DNA of 64,000 nt, taken from contig NZ_CP050177.1 in NCBI RefSeq assembly GCF_011694815.1, positions 6,951,501 through 7,015,500 on the forward strand, read 5' to 3'. The position numbers and the translations under genes are program-made. Shown here in pieces: positions 32,823 to 41,569 of the stretch; position 1 is the stretch's first letter, and every line of letters begins with the position of its first letter. Under the pieces are notes generated by a model. That model did not search any database, was not told the DNA's origin, and saw nothing but the letters and a program-made list of their open reading frames with translations. This stretch comes from Streptomyces liangshanensis. GTDB taxonomy: Bacteria > Actinomycetota > Actinomycetes > Streptomycetales > Streptomycetaceae.

Positions 32823-34799
32823 ATGAACCCGCACGTGAATCCGCACGCCTCCACCTGGACACCCTCGCCCAGCAACAGGAACAGCACTGGGACCAGCCCC
32901 GGCACCGGTCCGGCCGCCGACATCAGCGCCGGCACCAAGGCCGTCGACGGTACCGGCGCAAGACCCGACGGCCCCGACAGCGGCGCGCCCGGCCAGGAGC
33001 AGCCCGCCGAGCTGCGGCGCATCTTCCGTCTCTTCCGCCCCTACCGCGGCCGTCTCGCCGTCGTGGGCCTGCTCGTCGGCGCCTCGTCGCTGGTCTCCGT
33101 CGCCTCGCCGTTCCTGCTGCGCGAGATCCTCGACACCGCGATCCCCCAAGGGCGTACGGGCCTGCTGAGCCTGCTCGCCCTCGGCATGATCCTCACCGCC
33201 GTCGTCAACAGCGTGTTCGGCGTCCTCCAGACCCTCATCTCCACGACGGTCGGCCAGCGCGTCATGCACGACCTGCGCACCGGCGTGTACGCCCAGCTCC
33301 AGCGCATGCCGCTCGCCTTCTTCACCAGGACCCGGACCGGCGAGGTCCAGTCGCGCATCGCCAACGACATCGGCGGCATGCAGGCGACCGTGACCTCCAC
33401 CGCGACCTCCCTGGTCTCCAACCTCACGGCCGTCGTCGCCACGGTCGTCGCGATGCTCGCGCTGGACTGGCGGCTCACGCTCGTCTCCATGCTCCTGCTG
33501 CCGGTCTTCGTGTGGATCAGCCGCCGCGTCGGCCGCGAGCGCAAGAAGATCACCACCCAGCGCCAGCGCCAGATGGCCACGATGGCGGCCAACATCACCG
33601 AGTCGCTTTCCGTCAGCGGCATCCTCCTCGGCCGCACGATGGGCCGGGCCGACTCGCTCACGAAGGCGTTCGCCGACGAGTCCGAGCAGCTCGTGGATCT
33701 GGAAGTGCGGTCGAACATGGCCGGACGCTGGCGCATGTCGACCATCGGCATCGTGATGGCCGCCATGCCCGCGGTCATCTACTGGGTCGCGGGCCTCGCG
33801 CTGCACGCGAGCGGGACCGCCGTCTCCATCGGCACGCTCGTCGCCTTCGTCTCGCTCCAGCAGGGCCTGTTCCGCCCGGCGGTGAGCCTGCTCTCCACCG
33901 GTGTGCAGATGCAGACGTCCCTGGCGCTCTTCCAGCGCATCTTCGAATACCTCGACCTGCGGGTCGACATCACCGAGCCCGCCGAGCCCGTCCGTCTCGA
34001 CAAGATCGGCGGCGAGGTCCGCTTCGAGGGCGTCGACTTCAGTTACGAGGGCAAGGGCGGCCGGACCCTGAGCGGCATCGACCTCACGGTCCCGGCCGGC
34101 GGCAGCCTCGCCGTCGTCGGGCCCACGGGATCCGGCAAGTCGACCCTCAGCTACCTGGTGCCCCGGCTGTACGACGTGACCGGCGGCCGGGTCCTCCTCG
34201 ACGGGGTGGACGTACGGGACCTGGACTTCGACACCCTCGCCCGCGCGGTCGGAGTCGTCTCCCAGGAGACCTACCTCTTCCACGCGTCCGTCGCCGAGAA
34301 CCTCCGCTTCGCCAAGCCGGACGCCACGGACGAGGAGATCGAGACGGCCGCCAGGGCCGCCCAGATCCACGACCACATCGCCTCGCTGCCCGACGGGTAC
34401 GACACCCTCGTCGGCGAGCGCGGATACCGGTTCTCCGGCGGCGAGAAGCAGCGCCTGGCCATCGCCAGGACGATCCTGCGCGACCCGCCCGTCCTGATCC
34501 TGGACGAGGCCACCAGCGCGCTGGACACCCGTACGGAACAGGCGGTGCAGCAGGCCATCGACGCGCTCTCCGAAGGACGTACCACCCTCACCATCGCCCA
34601 CCGGCTCTCCACGATCAGGGACGCCGACCAGATCGTCGTCCTGGACGCGGGGCGCGTCGTGGAGCGGGGCACGCACGAGGAGCTGCTGCGGGAGGACGGG
34701 CGGTACGCGGCGCTGGTCCGCAGGGACACGCGGCCCGCGGGGGCCGGGGAGAGCCTGCCCCCGGCGGAGGACCTGGCGGCGCTCGCGCCCCGGGGCTGA
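32823..34799 (+). CDS. ABC exporter, canonical homodimeric multidrug type
   Basis: This 658-residue protein has a Ser/Thr/Gly/Pro-rich N-terminal extension (about 1-60), an exporter membrane domain (about 75-370, with FFTRTRTGEVQSRIANDI) and a canonical ATPase domain: Walker A GPTGSGKST, Q-loop VVSQETYLF, signature RFSGGEKQRLAIAR, LILDEATSALD and IAHRLST. All catalytic elements are present, unlike the two heterodimeric pairs nearby, so it can work as a homodimer. It was likely recruited for drug or metabolite export under the divergent MarR. ATG 32823 is preferred because GAAGGAG precedes it. Confidence 0.92.
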   Translation: MNPHVNPHASTWTPSPSNRNSTGTSPGTGPAADISAGTKAVDGTGARPDGPDSGAPGQEQPAELRRIFRLFRPYRGRLAVVGLLVGASSLVSVASPFLLREILDTAIPQGRTGLLSLLALGMILTAVVNSVFGVLQTLISTTVGQRVMHDLRTGVYAQLQRMPLAFFTRTRTGEVQSRIANDIGGMQATVTSTATSLVSNLTAVVATVVAMLALDWRLTLVSMLLLPVFVWISRRVGRERKKITTQRQRQMATMAANITESLSVSGILLGRTMGRADSLTKAFADESEQLVDLEVRSNMAGRWRMSTIGIVMAAMPAVIYWVAGLALHASGTAVSIGTLVAFVSLQQGLFRPAVSLLSTGVQMQTSLALFQRIFEYLDLRVDITEPAEPVRLDKIGGEVRFEGVDFSYEGKGGRTLSGIDLTVPAGGSLAVVGPTGSGKSTLSYLVPRLYDVTGGRVLLDGVDVRDLDFDTLARAVGVVSQETYLFHASVAENLRFAKPDATDEEIETAARAAQIHDHIASLPDGYDTLVGERGYRFSGGEKQRLAIARTILRDPPVLILDEATSALDTRTEQAVQQAIDALSEGRTTLTIAHRLSTIRDADQIVVLDAGRVVERGTHEELLREDGRYAALVRRDTRPAGAGESLPPAEDLAALAPRG

Positions 34800-34886
34800 G
34801 CCGGCGCGCGGGGCGTCCCCGAGGTCGCCCGTGTCGCCGACCGCCACGTGCCGTGATCGGCGATCACCCGGGGTTAGCGTGCCCGT

Positions 34887-35735
34887 ATGACCTACGAGCC
34901 TGTGAGGCGCCGGCCGGGGCGCCGCCCCCGGCTGACGGGCCGGGGCCGCCTGGTCCTCATGGCCGGGGCCGTGCTGGTCATCGCGGCCGCGGTGCTGGTG
35001 CCCGTACTGATCGACCGGGGCTCGGAAGGCCCGGGACCGGGCAGGCTGGTCGTCCCCGAGGGACAGCGGGCCGCGCAGGTGTACGCCTCCGTGGACCGTG
35101 CCCTGGGCCTGGCCGCCGGTACGACGCGCGAGAAGGCCGCGTCCGTACCGCTCGACCTCCCGCCGGCCGCGAGGGACAACCCGGAGGGCTACCTGTTCCC
35201 GGCGACGTACCCGGTGAACGCGGAGAGCACCCCGGCGAGTCTGCTCAGCTTCATGGTCAACACCGCGAACCAGCGGTTCGGCGCGCACCACATCAGCGAC
35301 GGGGCCCGGCTCGACGACGTGAGCGTCTACCAGACCGTCACCCTCGCGAGCATCGTGCAGGCGGAGGCCGCCACGGCGTCCGACATGGGCAAGGTCTCCC
35401 GGGTCATCCACAACCGGCTCGCCCGGGGCATGGCGCTCCAGATGGACTCCACCATCAACTACGGGCTCCGGCGCAGCACGCTCGACACCACGTACCAGGA
35501 CACGGGCATCGACAGCCCGTACAACACGTACGAACGCAAGGGCCTGCCGCCCACGCCGATCGGGAATCCGGGCAACGAGGCGCTGAACGCGGCCGTGCGC
35601 CCGACGCGGGGGAACTGGCTGTACTTCGTCACCGTGGCGCCGGGGGACACCCGCTTCACGGCCAGTTACGCGGAGCAGCGGCGGAACGTGGCGGAGTTCA
35701 ACGCGAACCGGCGGGCCGCGAGCCGCACCGGCTGA
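34887..35735 (+). CDS. MltG/YceG-like endolytic transglycosylase
   Basis: This 282-residue protein has a basic N-terminus, one membrane helix (about residues 22-46) and an extracytoplasmic MltG-type domain: EGYLFPATYPV, LASIVQAEAA, RVIHNRLARGMALQMDSTIN, and SPYNTYERKGLPPTPIGNPG. MltG cleaves nascent glycan strands. In the LASIVxxE motif the first Glu usually seen is Gln, while the second is kept, so activity should be tested. It is shorter than usual because the LysM-like subdomain is reduced. The ATG at 34887 is the natural start. It is a stand-alone gene. Confidence 0.82.
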   Translation: MTYEPVRRRPGRRPRLTGRGRLVLMAGAVLVIAAAVLVPVLIDRGSEGPGPGRLVVPEGQRAAQVYASVDRALGLAAGTTREKAASVPLDLPPAARDNPEGYLFPATYPVNAESTPASLLSFMVNTANQRFGAHHISDGARLDDVSVYQTVTLASIVQAEAATASDMGKVSRVIHNRLARGMALQMDSTINYGLRRSTLDTTYQDTGIDSPYNTYERKGLPPTPIGNPGNEALNAAVRPTRGNWLYFVTVAPGDTRFTASYAEQRRNVAEFNANRRAASRTG

Positions 35736-35761
35736 GGGGCGGTATGCGCGCCGCCCGGGGT

Positions 35762-36850
35762 TCACACCGGCTCGGGCACCCGCGCCAGCAGCCGCCTGAT
35801 GTCCCGTACCGCCGCCCGGCCCGCCCGGTTCGCGCCGATCGTCGAGGCCGAAGGCCCGTACCCCACCAGGTGCACCCGCTCGTCCCGTACGGCCCTGGTC
35901 TCCTCGACCTTGATGCCGCCGCCCGGCTCCCGCAGCCTCAGCGGCGCCAGATGGTCCACGGCCGCCCGGAAGCCGGTCGCCCAGAGGATCACGTCGGCCT
36001 CGACCGTCCGCCCGTCGTCCCAGGCCACGCCCGTCGGGGTGATCCGGTCGAACATCGGCAGCCGGTCCAGGACGCCTTCCTCGCGGGCCTTCGTGATCGC
36101 CTCGTTCACCGGCAGCCCGGTCACGGACACCACGCTCAGCGGCGGAAGCCCCTGGCGGACCCGTTCCTCCACGAGGGCGACGGCCGCCCGGCCCTGCTCC
36201 TCGCCGAACGGGCCCTCGCGGAAGACGGGCGGCCGCCGGGTCACCCAGGTCGTGTCCGCCGCCACCTCCGCGATCTCGATCAGGTGCTGGGTCCCGGAGG
36301 CGCCGCCGCCCACCACCACGACCCGCAGACCGGCGAACGCGCCGGGGCCCGGGTAGTGCGCCGTGTGCAACTGCCGCCCCAGGAAGGTCTCCTGGCCGGG
36401 GTAGCGCGGCCAGAACGGCCGGTCCCAGGTGCCGGTGGCGTTGATCAGCGCCCGCGCCCACCAGACCCCCTCGGACGTCTCGACCCGGAGCCGTCCCGCC
36501 CCGCCCTCACGTACCGCCGTCACGTCCACCGGCCGGTGCACCCGCAGGTCGAAACGGTCCTCGTACGCGGCGAAGTAGGCGGCGATCACCTCCGAGGAGG
36601 GGCGCTCGTCGTCGGCCGCCGCCGTGGTCAGTTCCATGCCGGGCAGCGAGTGCATGCCGTGGACCCTGCCGTACGTGAGCGAGGGCCACCGGAACTGCCA
36701 GGCACCGCCCGGCCGCGGGGCGTGGTCGAGCACGACGAAGTCCCGGTCGGGCTCCAGGCCCGACCGGCGCAGGTGGTGGGCGCCGGACAGACCCGCCTGC
36801 CCGGCGCCTATGACCACCACATCGATGTCGCGTACGCCGAAGTCACTCAC
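35762..36850 (-). CDS. Flavin-containing monooxygenase-like NAD(P)/FAD oxidoreductase
   Basis: This protein of about 362 residues has two dinucleotide-binding motifs: VVIGAGQAGLSGAHHLR near the N-terminus (FAD) and VVVVGGGASGTQHLIE in the middle (NADPH). It also has INATGTWDRPFWPRYPG and a late ILWATGFR, typical of class B flavin monooxygenases. It lies 111 bp after ssuD on the same strand, so it may belong to the sulfonate operon and oxygenate a sulfur compound (inference). GTG 36850 is chosen because conserved sequence starts there; an ATG at 36952 would add 34 basic residues. Confidence 0.85.
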   Translation of the reverse strand: MSDFGVRDIDVVVIGAGQAGLSGAHHLRRSGLEPDRDFVVLDHAPRPGGAWQFRWPSLTYGRVHGMHSLPGMELTTAAADDERPSSEVIAAYFAAYEDRFDLRVHRPVDVTAVREGGAGRLRVETSEGVWWARALINATGTWDRPFWPRYPGQETFLGRQLHTAHYPGPGAFAGLRVVVVGGGASGTQHLIEIAEVAADTTWVTRRPPVFREGPFGEEQGRAAVALVEERVRQGLPPLSVVSVTGLPVNEAITKAREEGVLDRLPMFDRITPTGVAWDDGRTVEADVILWATGFRAAVDHLAPLRLREPGGGIKVEETRAVRDERVHLVGYGPSASTIGANRAGRAAVRDIRRLLARVPEPV

Positions 36851-36961
36851 GCCCGTACCAACAGCCCGGGCCGGGGGGATCTTCCCGCGCCGCGATCGCA
36901 CCGGCCGCGACCGCCGCGCGGCCTCGGCGCCCGCCGCGCCCGGCCCCGTCACCCCGCGGCC

Positions 36962-38140
36962 TCAGCGCCCTCCGGACACCAGCAGCGGCGCCCCGCCCCC
37001 CGCCGCGGCCCCCGGCAGCGGCGCCAGCTCCGCGAGCAGCCCGCGCCGCGCCAGCTCCGGCGTCACGCCCTCCCCGAACCAGTACGCCTCCTCCAGGTGC
37101 GGGTAGCCCGACAGCACGAAGTGCTCGATCCCCAGGGCGTGGTACTCCTCGATCCGGTCGGCGACATCGGCGTGGCTGCCCACCAGCGCGGTCCCGGCCC
37201 CACCCCGTACCAGCCCGACCCCCGCCCACAGGTTGGGCGCGATCTCCAGCTGGTCGCGGGTGCCGCCGTGCAGCGCGAGCATCCGCTGCTGGCCGACGGA
37301 CTCGCTCCTGCCGAGCGCCTTCTGCGCGGCGGCGACCGTCTCCGGGTCGAGGTCGTCCAGCAACCGGTTCGCCGTGGCCCAGGCGTCCTTCGCGGAGTCC
37401 CGCGAGATGGTGTGCATCCGGATGCCGAAGCGGACCGTACGGCCCCGCTCCTCCGCGAGCCCCCGGATCCAGTCGATCTTCTCCTTCACCTGCGCCGGGG
37501 GCTCGCCCCAGGTCAGGTAGACGTCGGTGTGCGCGGCGGCGACCGGCCCCGCGGCCGCCGAGGAACCCCCGAAGAACACCGGTGGCAGCGGGTCGGGCGG
37601 CAGCGCCGTCAGCCCGCCCTCGACCTGGTAGTGCTGCCCGTCGAAGTCGAACGGCTGCCCGCCCCACACCCCCCGTACCACCTGGAGGAACTCCGCCGTC
37701 CTGGCGTAGCGCCGGTCGTGGTCGAGGTGGTCGCCGAAGCGCCGCTGCTCGGTGGAGTCGCCGCCGGTCACCACGTTGAGCATCAGCCGGCCGCGGGTGA
37801 TGCGCTGGTACGTGGACGCCATCTGCGCCGCCAGTACGGGGGAGATCACCCCGGGCCGGAACGCCACCAGGAACTTGAGCCGGTCGGTGTGCTGGGAGAG
37901 CGCCACCGTCGTGAGCCAGGCGTCCTCGCACCAGGTGCCCGTGGGCGTCAACACGCCCTCGAAGCCGAGGCGTTCGGCCGCCTTGGCGATCTGCGCCAGG
38001 TAGTCGACGTCGGGCGCGCGGATCCCCGTCACGGCGGTGTTCCCCGTGCGGGTGATGCCCCCGTCGGTGTACGCGTGACGGTCCACGAGCGTGCGCCCGT
38101 CACCGCCCGTCGGGAGGAACCAGTGCAGGTGGATGCTCAT
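36962..38140 (-). CDS. ssuD: FMNH2-dependent alkanesulfonate monooxygenase
   Basis: This 392-residue luciferase-like enzyme matches SsuD across its length: the MSIHLHWFLPTGGDGR start, AERLGFEGVLTPTGTWCED, LKFLVAFRPGVISP, RLMLNVVTGGD, PVFFGGSS, and FVLSGYPHLEEAYWFGEGV near the end. It releases sulfite from alkanesulfonates using FMNH2 and oxygen. Its ATG overlaps the ssuA stop by 4 bp. No flavin reductase (SsuE) gene is in the window, so the reductase must come from elsewhere. Confidence 0.95.
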   Translation of the reverse strand: MSIHLHWFLPTGGDGRTLVDRHAYTDGGITRTGNTAVTGIRAPDVDYLAQIAKAAERLGFEGVLTPTGTWCEDAWLTTVALSQHTDRLKFLVAFRPGVISPVLAAQMASTYQRITRGRLMLNVVTGGDSTEQRRFGDHLDHDRRYARTAEFLQVVRGVWGGQPFDFDGQHYQVEGGLTALPPDPLPPVFFGGSSAAAGPVAAAHTDVYLTWGEPPAQVKEKIDWIRGLAEERGRTVRFGIRMHTISRDSAKDAWATANRLLDDLDPETVAAAQKALGRSESVGQQRMLALHGGTRDQLEIAPNLWAGVGLVRGGAGTALVGSHADVADRIEEYHALGIEHFVLSGYPHLEEAYWFGEGVTPELARRGLLAELAPLPGAAAGGGAPLLVSGGR

Positions 38141-39195
38141 GAGGAGGGGGCCTTTCCGTAGCTGCGCGCCGGGGAGGTCGACGGCGGCAGGTTGTCGTTG
38201 AAGCGGCCGTCCACGTAGTCCGCGAAGTCGAAGTGGCGGGGGATCAGCTTCAGATCGGCGAAGGTGTCGGCGATCTGCTGCTCGGAGGCGATCGCATCCT
38301 TGTCGAGCGCGACCGGCACCCGGGTGCCGTAACTGCGCTTCACCGCGGCGAGGGCCACGTCGTAGGGCAGCCCGGTGTCCTTCGCCCAGACCTTCGCCCA
38401 CGCCTCCGGGTGCTCGTACACCCAGTCCTGGGCCCGGCGCAGCCGCGTGATGAGGTCGCCGATCGCCTGTTCCTTCTTCTTGTCCTTGAGCGCGGCGGGC
38501 GCGGCGACCTGGACGGTGAGCCCGTTGACCACACCCTGGCCGTTGGTCAGGATCCGGCCCTTGCCACTGCCCAGGACCTGCGAGGTGTACGGATCCCAGA
38601 CCGCCCAGGCGTCGACCTTGCCGCTGTTGAAGGCGGCGAGCGCGTCGGCGGGCTGGAGCAGGGTCACCTTGATGTCGGAGAGCTTCAGGCCGGCGGCCTT
38701 GAGCGACGCGATCAGCTGGAAGTGGGCCGAGCTGCCCTGGGCGACCGCCACCGTCCGGCCCTTGAGGTCGGTGGTCTTCTTGAGGGGCGAGTTCTTGGGG
38801 ACGAGGATCGCCTCACCGGCGGGGTCGCCGTGCACGGCGGCCACGACCACGATCTTCGACTTGGCACCGGCGGCGAAGACGGGCGGGGTGTTGCCGACCG
38901 TACCGATGTCCACCGCACCGGCGTTGACGGCTTCGAGCATCGGGGGTCCTGAGGTGAAGGTGGACCACTTCACCCGGTAGGGGAGGTCCTTCAGTTCCCC
39001 GGCGGCGCGCAGGATCGCCTCCGAACCGCCCTTCTGGTCACCGACATTGAGGGTGACCGCTCCCTTGCCGTCGGTGTTGCCGCCACCGCCGAGACCCACA
39101 CTCGACGCGGTGTTGCCGTCGGTGGAGCAGGCGGAGACGAGGAGGGTGAGGGAGAGGAGGAGGGCGGCGGACAGCCCTCGTCGGTTACGCGGCAC
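38137..39195 (-). CDS. ssuA: Aliphatic sulfonate ABC transporter binding lipoprotein
   Basis: This 352-residue protein begins with a signal peptide and lipobox (LLVSAC, Cys23), then a Ser/Gly/Asn linker and an SsuA/NrtA-type binding domain (LNVGDQKGGSEAILRAAG, VDIGTVGNTPPVFAAGAKS, RTVAVAQGSSAHFQLIASL, VDAWAVWDPYT). It captures sulfonates outside the membrane for SsuBC. The GTG start overlaps the end of ssuB by 11 bp. Confidence 0.94.
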   Translation of the reverse strand: MPRNRRGLSAALLLSLTLLVSACSTDGNTASSVGLGGGGNTDGKGAVTLNVGDQKGGSEAILRAAGELKDLPYRVKWSTFTSGPPMLEAVNAGAVDIGTVGNTPPVFAAGAKSKIVVVAAVHGDPAGEAILVPKNSPLKKTTDLKGRTVAVAQGSSAHFQLIASLKAAGLKLSDIKVTLLQPADALAAFNSGKVDAWAVWDPYTSQVLGSGKGRILTNGQGVVNGLTVQVAAPAALKDKKKEQAIGDLITRLRRAQDWVYEHPEAWAKVWAKDTGLPYDVALAAVKRSYGTRVPVALDKDAIASEQQIADTFADLKLIPRHFDFADYVDGRFNDNLPPSTSPARSYGKAPSS

Positions 39196-39952
39196 GGTTC
39201 GTCCCGGGGGTAGCGGCGGGTTCGTCGACGCCCAGCTCGGTGAGCAGGCGGGTGCGCAGGGCGGCGAAGGCGGGGTCGCCGACGGAGCGCGGCCGGTCCA
39301 GGGCGATCGGCGTCTCGTACGCGATCACACCGTCACGCATCACCAGGGCGCGGTCGGCGAGCAGCAGCGCCTCCTCCACGTCGTGCGTCACGAGCAGGAC
39401 GGCGCAGCCGCGCCGCTGCCACAACTCGGCCACCAACTGCTGGGCCTTGATGCGGGTGAGCGCGTCGAGCGCGCCGAACGGCTCGTCGAGCAGGAGCAGA
39501 TCGGGCTCCCGTACGAGCGCCCTGGCCAGTGAGGCGCGCTGCGCCTCACCGCCGGACAGGGTCTTGGGCCAGGCGCCGGACCGGTGCGCGAGGCCGACCT
39601 CCGCCAACGCCTCCTCGGCGACGGCCCGGTCGGGCTTGCCGTCGAGGCCGAGTAGTACGTTGCGCCAGACGCGTTTCCACGGCATCAGCCGCGGCGACTG
39701 GAACGCGACCGCGCGCCGCTTCGGCACGAGCACGCTTCCCTCGATGTCGCGGTCGAGCCCGGCCAGGACCCGCAGCAGGGTCGACTTGCCGCAGCCGCTG
39801 CGGCCGAGGAGGGCGGTGAACTCGCCCGCGCGGAGGGTGAGATCGAGGTGGTCTATCACCGGCTGGCCGCCGAAGGCACGGGTCAGGCCGGTGACCCGTA
39901 CGGCGTCGGCGCCGTTCACGGGGGTCACTGGCCCTTGAAGGTGGGTCGCCAT
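39185..39952 (-). CDS. ssuB: Aliphatic sulfonate ABC transporter ATPase
   Basis: This 255-residue ATPase has Walker A GRSGCGKST (50-58), Q-loop AFQSPRLMPW, signature LSGGEAQRASLARAL, Walker B LLLLDEPFGALD and switch LVTHDVEEAL, as usual for NrtD/SsuB ATPases. It powers sulfonate import with SsuC and SsuA. ATG 39952 lies inside the end of ssuC (28-bp overlap), showing translational coupling. Confidence 0.95.
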   Translation of the reverse strand: MATHLQGPVTPVNGADAVRVTGLTRAFGGQPVIDHLDLTLRAGEFTALLGRSGCGKSTLLRVLAGLDRDIEGSVLVPKRRAVAFQSPRLMPWKRVWRNVLLGLDGKPDRAVAEEALAEVGLAHRSGAWPKTLSGGEAQRASLARALVREPDLLLLDEPFGALDALTRIKAQQLVAELWQRRGCAVLLVTHDVEEALLLADRALVMRDGVIAYETPIALDRPRSVGDPAFAALRTRLLTELGVDEPAATPGTNRAA

Positions 39953-40800
39953 TGCAGCAACAGCCTTTCGAGAGTACGGACCACGGCATCGGCGATCAGG
40001 CCGAGGAAGGCGTAGACGATCAGGCAGACGACGATGACGTCGGTACGGAAGAAGTCGCGGGCCTGGTTCATGAGGAAGCCGATCCCGGAGTCGGCGTTGA
40101 TGGTCTCGCCGAAGACCAGGGCCAGCCAGGCGGTGGCGAGCGAGTACCGCAGCCCGGTCATCGCGCCGGGCAGGGCGCCCGGCAGGATGACGTGCCGGAC
40201 GAGCCCCCACCGTCCCAGCCCCAACGACTGCCCCGCCTCGATGAGTTGCTCGTCGACGCCGCGGATCCCGGCGTACACGTTGAGGTACAGGTGGAAGGCG
40301 ACACCGAGCGAGATCAGCGCGATCTTCGGCGCCTCGCCGATGCCCAGCCAGATGATGAGGAGCGGGATCAGCCCGATGAACGGCACGGTCCGTAGCATTT
40401 GCACGGTCGCGTCGATCAGGTCCTCGCCGAGCCGCGAGAGCCCGGAGGCGAGGGCGAGCGCGACCCCCACGACCCCGCCGATCAGCAGCCCGGCGGCGAC
40501 CCGCTGGAGCGACACGCCCATGGCGGTCGGCAGGGTGCCGTCCGCCGTCAGGTCACCGGCGGCCCGCGCGATGGTGAGGGGCGAGGCGAGGGTGTCGGCG
40601 TGCAGGACCCCGGTCGAGCTGAGCACCTGCCACACGACGAGCAGCAGCAGCGGCCCGACCGTCCTGCGCAGCCAGCGGGGGACGGAACGCAGGGGGGAAC
40701 GGCCCGCCGAGGCGGCGGCGAGCGTGACGGTCTCCAGTTCGGCGGGCCGGTCCTCGGACGGGGCGCCGGGGAGGTTCGGCGGGGCATGGTCGACGGTCAT
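39925..40800 (-). CDS. ssuC: Aliphatic sulfonate ABC transporter permease
   Basis: This 291-residue permease has about six membrane helices and the binding-protein-dependent EAA-loop region (GVDEQLIEAGQSLGLGRWGL, then VILPGALPGAMTGLRYSLA). It is the first structural gene of the operon ssuC-ssuB-ssuA-ssuD. ATG 40800 is chosen over an upstream in-frame ATG because GTGGAG lies 8 bases before it. A leader-peptide gene lies 169 bp upstream. Confidence 0.93.
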   Translation of the reverse strand: MTVDHAPPNLPGAPSEDRPAELETVTLAAASAGRSPLRSVPRWLRRTVGPLLLLVVWQVLSSTGVLHADTLASPLTIARAAGDLTADGTLPTAMGVSLQRVAAGLLIGGVVGVALALASGLSRLGEDLIDATVQMLRTVPFIGLIPLLIIWLGIGEAPKIALISLGVAFHLYLNVYAGIRGVDEQLIEAGQSLGLGRWGLVRHVILPGALPGAMTGLRYSLATAWLALVFGETINADSGIGFLMNQARDFFRTDVIVVCLIVYAFLGLIADAVVRTLERLLLQWRPTFKGQ

Positions 40801-40831
40801 GGCGGCTCCACGGGAGGTGGGGGAGAGGGCC

Positions 40832-40873
40832 GGACGCGCGCACGCGTCCACGCGGGCCCGGGCACGCCCGGGC
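40832..40873 (-). promoter_or_regulatory. Paired hairpins in the ssu leader (possible attenuator)
   Basis: Two consecutive perfect hairpins lie between the leader peptide and ssuC: GCCCGGGC-N2-GCCCGGGC (40856-40873) and GGACGCG-N4-CGCGTCC (40832-40849). They could form terminator or antiterminator structures controlled by translation of the leader. No U-tract is visible. Confidence 0.5.
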
Positions 40874-40969
40874 ATGACGACGTCAGCGGTCAGCGGGGGA
40901 GAGGGCGAGACAGGGCGCCGCGCTCAGGGGACGTCGGCAGGGGACGTCGGTGAGGGGAGGGAAAGAAGG

Positions 40970-41053
40970 TCAGCAGCCGCGACAACACGCGGCGGAAGCC
41001 ACCCGCAGCAGGTCGATGTGACCGCGCGTGGTGAGCAGAGCTGAACGCAACAT
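40970..41053 (-). CDS. Cysteine-rich leader peptide of the ssu operon
   Basis: A 27-codon frame starts at ATG 41053. The peptide reads MLRSALLTTRGHIDLLRV followed by ASAACCRGC. The RxHIDLxRVxS core and terminal cysteines match the actinobacterial leader-peptide type found before sulfur-assimilation genes. Three of the last five codons are cysteine (TGT TGT, then TGC). It is too short for routine gene calling. A likely promoter puts the transcript start at or within a base of the ATG, so the mRNA would be nearly leaderless. It probably senses Cys-tRNA supply and controls ssu expression (inference from known cysteine attenuators). Confidence 0.85.
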   Translation of the reverse strand: MLRSALLTTRGHIDLLRVASAACCRGC

Positions 41054-41060
41054 GGCGCAG

Positions 41061-41090
41061 AACGTAGCGAGCGCTTCCGGACCCGGTCAA
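41061..41090 (-). promoter_or_regulatory. Promoter of the ssu leader
   Basis: On the minus strand, TTGACC (41085-41090) and TACGTT (41061-41066) are separated by 18 bp. The predicted start point falls at about 41054, directly at the leader peptide ATG. Confidence 0.65.
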
Positions 41091-41146
41091 TGGTGTCTCG
41101 GCCCGTGGACGCGTGATCCCGAGGCGTGGGCGGGCAGGATGGACCC

Positions 41147-41569
41147 ATGCCAGACGCCTTCACCACCAGGATCCTGAACGTCACCACCGGCCCGGAAGAG
41201 ACGGTGTCCGACCTGACGGCCGCCTGCGAACAGTTCCTCCACGACACCGCCGCGGGCCGCGACGGCCTGCTCAACATCTTCGTCCCGCACGCCACGGCGG
41301 GCGTGGCGATCATCGAAACGGGGGCCGGCAGCGACGACGACCTGCTGGCGGCCCTGCACACCCTCCTCCCGGCGGACAACCGCTGGCAACACCGCCACGG
41401 CACCCCCGGCCACGGCAGGGACCACGTACTCCCGGCCCTGGTCCCCCCACACGCCACCCTCCCGGTCCTGTCCGGCCAACTGGAGCTGGGCACGTGGCAG
41501 TCGGTCTGCCTGGTCGACACCAACAAGGACAATCCAACCCGCCAGGTCCGCCTGAGCTTCCTGGGCTGA
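41147..41569 (+). CDS. yjbQ: YjbQ / UPF0047 family protein
   Basis: This 140-residue protein has the UPF0047 fold markers: NVTTGPEETVSDLT at the start, FVPHATAGVAIIETG, DHVLPALVPPHATLPVL and LELGTWQSVCLVD. Some members have weak thiamine-phosphate synthase activity, but the main role is unclear. ATG 41147 begins the conserved part; an upstream in-frame ATG at 41126 adds seven residues. It is divergent from the ssu leader. Confidence 0.9.
   Translation: MPDAFTTRILNVTTGPEETVSDLTAACEQFLHDTAAGRDGLLNIFVPHATAGVAIIETGAGSDDDLLAALHTLLPADNRWQHRHGTPGHGRDHVLPALVPPHATLPVLSGQLELGTWQSVCLVDTNKDNPTRQVRLSFLG

Noticed and set aside
32786..38161. 1791-codon plus-strand frame across the exporter, MltG-like, monooxygenase and ssuD genes
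   Set aside because: It spans several well-supported genes in another frame or strand and has an Arg/Gly/Pro-rich composition with no motif.
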